Positions 31,701 through 36,785 of a stretch of DNA of 36,785 nt are shown piece after piece. How positions within the stretch are numbered: position 1 is the first letter of the stretch; each line of letters starts with the position of its first letter. Below the pieces are notes generated by a model that saw only the letters and a list, made by a program, of their open reading frames with translations, made no database searches and was not told where the DNA came from. Made by a program: the position numbers and the translations under genes. Where the stretch lies: IMG/VR virus record IMGVR_UViG_3300046171_000077, positions 1 through 36,785 of that record, one strand, 5' to 3'. The stretch comes from a virus.

Positions 31701-33277
31701 ACGCTAGAAACTTTTTGTCTAACTTTGTTTATGTGGGAGCTAACGGAAACCTGTTTGAATACTTAAATATTGACACGGTTAAAATGTCTGCGACTATTAA
31801 TTACAAAGAAATATTTAAGAGTTGGGGGACTACAAAGGATATTGAGGATAGGATTCTTCATTACATTAGGCTTGGCATCATGCAGCAAGGTGCTGTATCA
31901 CAAGAATTTAAGGATATTCTTAACGATTTCTCAGCGGGAGATGTAGATATTGATGAATATACTCAAAACAGCGCAAAGAGATTTGCAAAAGCCGGTCTAA
32001 AGAAAATAGAATCTCTTTACCAAGCAGAAGATGATTTTCATAAGATTGTTTCATATGAGGCTGAAAGAGCAAAGTTAGCCAAAGCTAAGCCTGAGTGGAA
32101 ATCTGACAAGTTAGATGCTGAAGCAGCTCAGATAGTTAGGGACACTATGCCTGACTACTCGCAAGTTCCAAATGCAGTTAAAATGCTTAGAAGGGTTCCG
32201 TTTATAGGAACATTTACCTCGTTTACGTCTGAGGTAATCAGGAATAACACTAACATTATCCAAAGAGCTAAGTTTGAGATGTCAGATCCTGAGCTTAGGA
32301 GTATCGGAGCGAAAAGACTTTCGTCATTCGCAATTGCACACAGCATCCCTTTAGCGGGCGCGTATTTTCTCGCCTCATTCTTTGGCGTCGATGACGAAGA
32401 AGATGAAGCGACAAGAGCTATTGCTGCTCCTTGGGATAAATATGCACAGCTTTTATATGTCGGGAGAACTCCTTCTGGAGATCCTCAATATATTAACATT
32501 AGTTACACTGATCCATTTAGCGTATTCAAGACCCCTATTTTTGTAAGTCAACAAGATGGATTTTCGCCTGTTTCTGTTGCTAAGGGCATACTAATGGGTC
32601 TAGAGCCTTTTTACGGAGAAGAAATTGGAACTGCTGCGCTTCTTGATATTAGGGAGAATAAAAACGAAAAAATATTTAATCCTAATTCGGACGCTTGGAC
32701 AATCACTAAAGATATTTCCGAGCATATACTGAAAGCTGTTGAGCCTGGTGTAGTAAGATCAACAAAAAGGATTTACGAAGCTGCAACAGGCAAAGAAACC
32801 GATTCTGGCATGAAGCTAGACACAAGAACAGAAGTCATCGCGGTTCTTTCTGGTCAAAGAATAACCTCTATTGATCGAAAGAAAGCAATTCTTTATAGGA
32901 ACTATGATTTCCAAGATGCTCTTAGGTCGTCTACGTATCGCTTCAATAAAGCTTGGAGAAATAAGAATGTAGATAAAAAAGAGTTATCTAAGGCTTACAA
33001 GCAATACAAAAAAGATAACGAAAAAGCATATTCTGAATTTCAAGATGCTTTACAGGCCGTATCAAGGCTTGGTCTTACTGAGGAGCAAATCCTCCTAGAG
33101 ACAACAAAGGGTAAAGATAATACAGAAACAGCAAAAAGGCTTTTGAATTTGCTTAGAGCGCCAGCCGGTGAAACTCCAATGCCTGACAAAAAGTTTACAA
33201 AATCTCAAATTAAAGAAATTGAAGAAAAAGGCCGAAAAGAGATCTTAGAAGAAGTTGCCCCTGAGCTTTTTGATTAG
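25718..33277 (+). CDS. Giant polyvalent ejection protein (gp16-like position) with ADP-ribosyltransferase-like domain
   Basis: The protein has 2519 residues, nearly twice T7 gp16 (1318). Residues 1-960 are mostly helical. At about 995-1262 lies an ART-PolyVal-like domain: AFHGTPHKVDEF (His1001), YGYGLYFAQSEDVAQRY (Tyr1024), LYTVELNVEQDELLDW, DIGIKGIRYLDGASR and TFNYVIFND at about 1248-1256. At about 1400-1520 is a second conserved-looking module (FPDGTLLHMSHDGFGRDVDH, then GGTEGMVAIMNAGIMRF). From about 1970 the C-terminus resembles large-polyvalent-protein domain LPD38 (NPTTHARNFLSNFVY) with hydrophobic stretches near 2205-2225. Recurrent FS[VI] motifs at 966, 995 and 1276 mark domain edges. 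If carried in the virion, the ART could modify host proteins on entry. That is inference; the catalytic Glu was not firmly located. Confidence 0.85.
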   Translation: MIIDLPTSPKEADSFFKNKDIDPVLADRSAMGWVEQFNLLDNPEAPFNQIVEDKKTELRAALGLYKDWNKSRGVQPFASQKYAGTERRELNFAKNIPKWNRLFSDDSFESELEERGLKGKYDEVLKLTGEGGQEAVRNNFRRKLFVSEIAGEPNDVNQARIAKGLLGIDDSDDDFFVSSAKKWVTGTINNQKVATDSYEMGIDAFIADDAESFNEKLKERRSVSAIAEESFIKGYNSLMDGDGKAMLFQASKIVAKAKAEGERGLFEQKKDLPEASIGLVAEFYAKPGGREKFLMILNHKIQQESSKTDVSFLTKFLKQASRFYESEIGAAGRNILRRNIEEGDRSLFFPDDPDSKNFETVNGRKLAKKLSEKEKAYFRNVQQVSADISNVKQAVSQIDGENWFSTMILDQSGTLAQMPLIMNPVGLYTRYDSQRQLDTEEILAQDPDLPYDEARGMARFSAGMNVFSERLATGFFLKKFPTIKNATSKIKGASPVSIAQAFRRAGVAAAGITGAEYLQESFQEATLPLTLDLFSSLNEEMPEGDWEQFKMWDQRRFLAVLPLAILGGGGQAARDRISTAELGKVLLAKNDVMISGRSEKQAQEVAELAMTDPDAALALYKKQGESMSREEQESFGNEAMRNVYSDQLGEEFAAMPIARQTEDGKFSLDFQDGRKEEYDSVAERDQALENWSKEEFFQTREAMEAFAEMAKERVEGEADFKIERPRTFQDLADQGVETEANLKKAIGVYYSQMGEVAPDKIDLANYIEEGSVSLKRNLSGFAVRLAQGASPITVAEEFSEGFIRRAVGLGETSFDEVKALLDEFGEMSGIQMTEGYDIDPERAVIEGFSKFSKAYALQGKYDMLPKETQSWMSKAWAVMENSNNIPGVLKAFSELFSKMFKAVYDVAKAIEFHRAKGAGIDPDLESMALRALGFDEKGYNERMQERANQEALEDTFGDTIQGDDTFSVGRSEVTPTADTQVFPTKDGGVVGPASFSISAFHGTPHKVDEFSTEQIGTGEGAQAYGYGLYFAQSEDVAQRYRDDLTDTGFAKRRLKKAGSDINVALTEARERASKYREGGADAYASAIEEDIRFLEKYKKSGEWASGSLYTVELNVEQDELLDWDKPMSEQPKVVQENLREMVEDYSKDFPRTADEINGGEIYSEFVDRMNIQEGQEGIASKSLYDIGIKGIRYLDGASRNATWKLSSPDTVVAGDWMVKDSSKPLSDGVHFNNEAEAQAFLEEKNQGTFNYVIFNDADITITEENGQVVDTTSPSFSITPAQDAGNIETLFKDQIDPLISYTYPVLKGDSQAQTTAKIKLLEALEENDQLSNYAIETIEQYSDDILDEFTREVMEGKDFSEIVEEQEQEIKDDPDSFSDDFSTEKNLTEWLLNERGEGQIENSGYAFPDGTLLHMSHDGFGRDVDHREVHFPNSPGGTEGMVAIMNAGIMRFDYSGGGVTLRHPPTRAQADIIARIASHTEVFLDAEQASSDGYNEKRRASFEITDEFAVDDVINSVRAFYRGRDFEGISTFGIQPVEQYGAITKLEKKILSDRVNIGKRLEAKLEADEKNWNNAKKSGNQEEIERAAQQVMRRTQAYMEVLPDYPMGPTISKAQDLAEKVLVGSIEITEGIKIVDENARYSGLPIKLPSWLSNLKVADWVKRNLRARGDLTPDQFKIKLASEAITLTELKRAELINSRLKKAVKKEALVAPNSEGVLMEDFLMKRVQDALVMDGAVNVTEAINKLPKSLQSVTKEMRVHVDSLSREMIKKGIAKGDLADVFQRNIGSYLNRSYRRFTRPEKWKHEVSEESKKNAMQWLEDNLPAEAFSGDVSKEDQLEGYVDTLLTDSVSGGFTDQMNWLLGQKHIGNLIARKKVPIELRELWGEYKRGDENYMTSVRKMATQIGNHTMLTEFLKNGLNTEIFSTPRKGFSKQISSKGNEMLSPLDGYYVSEGMSQALIDFSETGETTAWWLKLWLKFNSVAKVTKTIYNPTTHARNFLSNFVYVGANGNLFEYLNIDTVKMSATINYKEIFKSWGTTKDIEDRILHYIRLGIMQQGAVSQEFKDILNDFSAGDVDIDEYTQNSAKRFAKAGLKKIESLYQAEDDFHKIVSYEAERAKLAKAKPEWKSDKLDAEAAQIVRDTMPDYSQVPNAVKMLRRVPFIGTFTSFTSEVIRNNTNIIQRAKFEMSDPELRSIGAKRLSSFAIAHSIPLAGAYFLASFFGVDDEEDEATRAIAAPWDKYAQLLYVGRTPSGDPQYINISYTDPFSVFKTPIFVSQQDGFSPVSVAKGILMGLEPFYGEEIGTAALLDIRENKNEKIFNPNSDAWTITKDISEHILKAVEPGVVRSTKRIYEAATGKETDSGMKLDTRTEVIAVLSGQRITSIDRKKAILYRNYDFQDALRSSTYRFNKAWRNKNVDKKELSKAYKQYKKDNEKAYSEFQDALQAVSRLGLTEEQILLETTKGKDNTETAKRLLNLLRAPAGETPMPDKKFTKSQIKEIEEKGRKEILEEVAPELFD

Positions 33278-33334
33278 AATGTCCTTACCTTACTTTAACC
33301 TTGAAAGTCAACGAAATAACATTTATTAACAGCT

Positions 33335-35464
33335 ATGCCAGTAACTGAGCAATATACTCCTAGATATTACACTGGAGACGGCGCAAAGCAGATTTTTGAT
33401 GTGCCTGATCTATGGTTTGAGCAATCAGAAGTAAAAGTTGAGGTTGCTGGAGTTCTCACGGGATGGACGAGAGAAGCTGGTGAGGGGGTTAGATTAGCGA
33501 CTGCGCCTGCTTCTGGGGCTTCTGTGGTTATCTATAGAATAACATCACTTACCCAAGATAAGGACTTCCAGACAGCCGGACGTATGCCAGCCACTGAGGT
33601 TGCTGAAGGCTTTGACAGGCAAATCCTTATCAATCAGGAGGTTAAGGATAGATCTACGTTTTTACCTCCAAATACGACTACTCAAAACAAAATTAACACA
33701 ACTGTTGGTTTTGATGCAAATGGAGATCCTGTTTTAAGAACTGCTACCCAACAGTCTACTTATTTAGGTCTTGCTAATTTGAGTCAAATGCAGTCCTATG
33801 CTAACACTGCTGAAGAGCAAGCTGGATATGCAAACCAAGAGCGTGTACTTGCTGAAGCTGCGGCAGCATCGGCTCAATCAGCTACACAAAGCGTAGCGGG
33901 TGCTGTTACCCCTAAAGATTACGGAGCGTTTGGCGATGGAGCTTCACACCCTGCTAGCGGCTCATACTCCACGCTGGCGCTAGCTCAAGCGGTGTATCCG
34001 AGATGTGTAGCTCTTACTGAAGAGCTTGACGGCTTAGCGATCCAGAAGGCTTGTGACACTGGTGGACGGGTCTTTATTGCTGACGGGACTTATAAAATAT
34101 CAACTACTATTGAACTTAAAACTCAAGGGCAAATTATTGAAGGAGAAAGCTCAACAAGCACAATTTTGCAATGGGTTCAAGATGTTAATGGTTTTGAAAT
34201 TGAAGACAATCCTAACGAAAGTAATACAACTAACTTTCCAACAAGTTCTTCCGCAAGCTCTTCTTGGGGTCAGATTAGAACATTGTTGATTTATGGGCCT
34301 GCAAATTCTACTAAAAAAGGCATCACTAACACTGAAGATCCAAATGCAACTCTTTGGGTTGGTGAAGGGTGGAGGTATGACTTTCTTACTATTCTTGGTT
34401 GGCATACGGGGATATATTCATCAAGCGCGGCTAGATTAAATGGTCGTTCAATTAATATTAAAAGTTGCAGCGCAGTTGGATTACACCTTTCTAATGGTAG
34501 TTCTGCCACAAATAACTGTCACGTTTTTTACGGTGTTTCTATGTCGTCTTGTGATATTGGGATTAAATTACAAACTGTTCGATCTGCTTGGATTCAACTT
34601 CAAGACACAACAGGAAACCGTGTTGATGTTAGCGCAAATGCTTCTCTAGCGCACATTGAAGGTGGACAGGCCGAAGCCTACACTGAAAGATTTTTAATTG
34701 CTGAGAATTCTTCCCGCATGACTATTTCTAATGTTAACATTCTTGCTTCGACAACAATTATTCCTATCACTGTAAATGGTAATTCATCTGTTAAGATTGT
34801 AAATTGCCAAAACGTGCAAGCTGGAAACCAGGTGGAGATTGCAGAAATTTTAGATACTAACTCAACAGTATTTGGAACTGCTCATCTTCATCTTTCGGGA
34901 TCAGCGCCTGGCACTTCTCCAACTTCTAGAGTTAGAATATCCCAAGCTGATTCTAATACTGCTAATGATGATTCGGTATTTCTTTGCCCGATACCGTGGA
35001 GACTAGGAACTAGCCTTCTTCCATCAGACTCAAATCATCGCGGGGCTTTGCATTGGCGTGGGGCAGTTCCTTATAATAACCTTAATAACGATGATTTGCA
35101 GGGCGTTATTGAAATGGGAGGAAATTATGTCCGCGCTGACGCATTCAAACGAAATACATTTTCAATTAATATTACATCAGGTGGTTATGGGCCACAGGGA
35201 TTTGAGGATGTTATCTTAATGGATAACACGGGAGTCAGAACCGTATCTTTAAGAGCTACAAATTCAGCTTATTATCGTGCCTCAACAAACATGAGGGTGT
35301 TTACAATTGTAGATTCGGCTGGGACTGCTCAGACTTCACCTATTACCATTAGCGCTAATGGCTCAGATACAATTAATGGGAGTAATAATTATGTCATTAA
35401 CTCTCAATATGGATCAGTCAAAATTGGAACTACTGGAAATGGTAAATGGTTTATCCTCCCTTAA
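33335..35464 (+). CDS. Tailspike: T7-fibre-like N-terminus plus beta-helix (depolymerase candidate)
   Basis: The protein has 709 residues. Residues 1-150 resemble the T7 gp17 N-terminal adaptor (YTGDGAKQIFDVPDLWFEQS, then VVIYRITSLTQDKDF and FDRQILINQEVKDRS). A short coiled-coil, Ala-rich section (about 145-190) follows. At about 192 the classic pectate-lyase-like entry TPKDYGAFGDG starts a beta-helix with GRVFIADGTYKIS. The C-terminus is a beta-rich capping region. Such spikes bind or cut surface polysaccharides. No catalytic residue pair can be named safely. The leader lacks a Shine-Dalgarno. Confidence 0.88.
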   Translation: MPVTEQYTPRYYTGDGAKQIFDVPDLWFEQSEVKVEVAGVLTGWTREAGEGVRLATAPASGASVVIYRITSLTQDKDFQTAGRMPATEVAEGFDRQILINQEVKDRSTFLPPNTTTQNKINTTVGFDANGDPVLRTATQQSTYLGLANLSQMQSYANTAEEQAGYANQERVLAEAAAASAQSATQSVAGAVTPKDYGAFGDGASHPASGSYSTLALAQAVYPRCVALTEELDGLAIQKACDTGGRVFIADGTYKISTTIELKTQGQIIEGESSTSTILQWVQDVNGFEIEDNPNESNTTNFPTSSSASSSWGQIRTLLIYGPANSTKKGITNTEDPNATLWVGEGWRYDFLTILGWHTGIYSSSAARLNGRSINIKSCSAVGLHLSNGSSATNNCHVFYGVSMSSCDIGIKLQTVRSAWIQLQDTTGNRVDVSANASLAHIEGGQAEAYTERFLIAENSSRMTISNVNILASTTIIPITVNGNSSVKIVNCQNVQAGNQVEIAEILDTNSTVFGTAHLHLSGSAPGTSPTSRVRISQADSNTANDDSVFLCPIPWRLGTSLLPSDSNHRGALHWRGAVPYNNLNNDDLQGVIEMGGNYVRADAFKRNTFSINITSGGYGPQGFEDVILMDNTGVRTVSLRATNSAYYRASTNMRVFTIVDSAGTAQTSPITISANGSDTINGSNNYVINSQYGSVKIGTTGNGKWFILP

Positions 35465-35483
35465 CATCTAACTAAACAAAACT

Positions 35484-35651
35484 ATGAAAAAGCAAATCCT
35501 TGGAATTATTCGTCACCTTCTAACCTTTGGAGGAGGCTACCTTGTTGCTCAAGAATGGCTTAGTGCTGACCTTATGCCTGAGCTTATTGGAGCAATTATG
35601 ACAATCATCGGCGGCGTTTGGTCAATGAAAGCGCCTGAGAAAAAATCTTAA
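35484..35651 (+). CDS. Holin-like protein (Pam3-gp28 type)
   Basis: The protein has 55 residues with two hydrophobic segments, about 12-24 (LLTFGGGYLVAQE) and about 32-48 (PELIGAIMTIIGGVWSM), and basic ends (MKKQ, PEKKS). The pattern RHLLT.GGG.LVA..., then ELIGA...IIGGVWS fits the Pam3-gp28 family of putative holins. It lies among fibre genes, far in map position from the spanin/endolysin block at 4927-6005, which has its own holin candidate. One of the two may act as antiholin. Confidence 0.75.
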   Translation: MKKQILGIIRHLLTFGGGYLVAQEWLSADLMPELIGAIMTIIGGVWSMKAPEKKS

Positions 35652-35663
35652 CCATAAATAAAA

Positions 35664-35915
35664 ATGACAATTACATTCCCAGATACCAATCCTGACATCA
35701 TTAAGATTGAGCGGGGCCGCACATACTATGTGTCTGCTAACGCTGGAGATCTTACGATTAAAAGGAAGGCTTTGAATGGCTCATATATTGAAGTTGAAGG
35801 ATCGCCAGTGACGGACGGTCAGGAAAAGTTCCTGCTTACGTTTTCCTCTGACGACACATTGGAGATTACTCCTTCTGCAACTAATACAGAGCTAGTCTTA
35901 GAAAAGAAAGAATGA
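35664..35915 (+). CDS. Small beta-rich protein (unknown function, possibly virion-associated)
   Basis: The protein has 83 residues made almost entirely of predicted strands (IIKIERGRTYYVSANAGDL, then KFLLTFSSDDTLEITPS) and resembles an Ig- or lectin-like small domain. It is preceded by an A-rich leader. Its stop overlaps the next fibre ATG by 4 bases. Among fibre genes it may decorate the virion, but no family was recognised. Confidence 0.6.
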   Translation: MTITFPDTNPDIIKIERGRTYYVSANAGDLTIKRKALNGSYIEVEGSPVTDGQEKFLLTFSSDDTLEITPSATNTELVLEKKE

Positions 35916-36277
35916 AGCTCCAGAGGCCAGACCCAGGTATTGATGCTGCTAAGTCCGGTCTTCACGGCAAAGCTGGCATTTTTTTTAACGCCGGATTGTT
36001 TTCAAAAGGTGGAGGATTTAATCCATTAGACCTTGATCCTTATTTGCTCTTTGACGCTCGCACGTCAATGATAGGCACGCTGGAGAATCCCACGCTAGAC
36101 CTAGACCCAAGCAAGCAAGACACGCTTGATGTTATTACGGCTACAAGGGCAGGAACCGCCACGTTCACAGATGTCAACGGTAACATAGCGACCGCCAGTG
36201 CTGACACGGTGCGCGTTGACCTACACCAAGGAGCCCGAGTTGACGCCGACGAAGTTTCAGCGGATTGGATATACTGA
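35912..36277 (+). CDS. Tail fibre, N-terminal part before a +1 frameshift
   Basis: 121 residues as read without a frame change, ending in TGA at 36275. The opening (GFNPLDLDPYLLFDART) and the segment DTLDVITATRAGTATFTD, then NIATASADTVRVD, match the front of common phage fibre proteins. Homologues of this type normally go on with QGAELTPTKFQ. Here the phase breaks after GGA GCC at 36230-36235: skipping one C of the CCC run (36234-36236) gives GAELTPTKFQ in the downstream frame, which is open to the window end and into 1-915. The last 13 or so residues (RVDADEVSADWIY) are therefore probably out of frame. Confidence 0.75.
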   Translation: MKLQRPDPGIDAAKSGLHGKAGIFFNAGLFSKGGGFNPLDLDPYLLFDARTSMIGTLENPTLDLDPSKQDTLDVITATRAGTATFTDVNGNIATASADTVRVDLHQGARVDADEVSADWIY

Positions 36278-36785
36278 CTTCTCGCAAGGCTGGGCTGCTC
36301 AAAGCGGCGTGGTCGCACAAGGTGCAGATGATTACCAAGGAAATGCTGTAAGAAGGCTTACTTTTGATGGAGTTACAACAGGTGGAATTTATCAAACAAC
36401 TATTAATACAATCGGCGGTGTAAGTTACACAGGCTCGTTTTATATAAGGAGAATTTCTGGCTCAACCCCACTATACATGCGACACGGTTTTTCCGCGTCA
36501 GGCAATCAAACAGCGATTTCTGTAACTACAGAATGGCAACAGTTTAGTGTTACAATGTTAGGCGCAAGTGGTGGTGGTAATGTTTATTTTGGAATTCTAC
36601 AGTTTGGTGCTGGCAATGATGTTTATGAGATAACACAGCCACAGTTTGAAGAAGGCACAACCGCAAGTTCCTTCGTGGCTAACACCAGTGGAAGTCCAAA
36701 ATTCATCGCTAGTGCAGTATATGGACCTAGGGTGCCGATGATACTGGTGGAGCCGTCGAGTGAAAACTTGCTGCCTTACAGTGAA
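36237..36785 (+). CDS. Tail fibre, middle part in the shifted frame; runs off the window and continues at base 1
   Basis: The frame is open from 36189 to the end. It reads ELTPTKFQRIGYTDFSQGW, then a beta-sandwich module with VSYTGSFYIRR, closing with PQFEEGTTASSFVANTSG, and the NLLPYSE motif at the very end. It continues in phase at base 1 as DFSNAAWVKN. With a +1 shift the full fibre would be about 595 residues. Alternatively a TTG at 36240 with AAGGAG six bases upstream could start a separate protein. The missing C-terminal part is the feature at 1-915. Confidence 0.75.

Noticed and set aside
1-36785. tRNA genes, integrase or CI-type repressor
   Set aside because: No cloverleaf with TTCGA-type arm was spotted, and no tyrosine or serine recombinase motif or CI-like repressor is present in any supported gene. 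A dedicated tRNA scan was not possible here.

Overview
The window reads as one complete genome of a short-tailed (podovirus-type) bacteriophage of about 36.8 kb. Every supported gene is on the + strand. The two ends join in frame inside one tail-fibre gene: the last codons spell ENLLPYSE and the first codons spell DFSNAAWVKN, a motif common in phage fibre proteins. The molecule is therefore circular or circularly permuted, and coordinate 1 is an arbitrary cut. A spanin pair implies a Gram-negative host. Several leaders have clear Shine-Dalgarno sequences, while the capsid and some tail genes have A-rich leaders without one. The host group cannot be named from the sequence alone. No integrase, excisionase or CI-like repressor was seen, so a lytic life style is likely but not proven.

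Layout, read around the circle. (1) 33335-36785 continuing to 1-4248: host-recognition genes, namely a T7-fibre-like tailspike, a Pam3-gp28-type holin, a small beta-rich protein, a frameshifted modular fibre that crosses the window ends, and a large fibre with a LamG-like domain and a Trp/Cys solenoid containing a 291-bp tandem duplication. (2) 4251-4927: two related small proteins behind the fibres. (3) 4927-6005: lysis cassette of holin, overlapping spanin pair and Amidase_3 endolysin. (4) 6097-13056: early and replication region, with an RHH regulator, small ORFs, a Bet/RecT annealing protein, a YqaJ exonuclease, a wHTH protein, a VRR-NUC-like nuclease, an O-like replication initiator carrying a probable origin, a DnaC-like loader, a DnaA domain-IV mini-protein, a calcineurin-like phosphoesterase, an SSB and an HNH protein. 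(5) 13113-13657: small ORFs, then a terminator at 13746. (6) 13799-15696: small and large terminase. (7) 15760-33277: T7-like virion module of portal, scaffold, capsid, gp11- and gp12-like tail tubes, GNAT-like protein, and gp14-, gp15- and gp16-like internal/ejection proteins. The last of these is a 2519-residue polyvalent protein with an embedded ADP-ribosyltransferase-like domain.

How the parts work together. There is no phage RNA polymerase or DNA polymerase, so the phage probably relies on host sigma70-type transcription and the host replisome. TTGAC elements lie in most of the intergenic gaps, and three strong stem-loop terminators bracket the packaging and capsid genes. Replication probably starts at 11-bp iterons inside the initiator gene, with the loader delivering host helicase. 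Bet plus YqaJ would make recombination concatemers for packaging.

Most notable items: the ART-bearing ejection protein, the in-gene origin beside a DnaA domain-IV protein, the +1 frameshift in the fibre gene, and the young tandem duplication in the receptor-binding solenoid.
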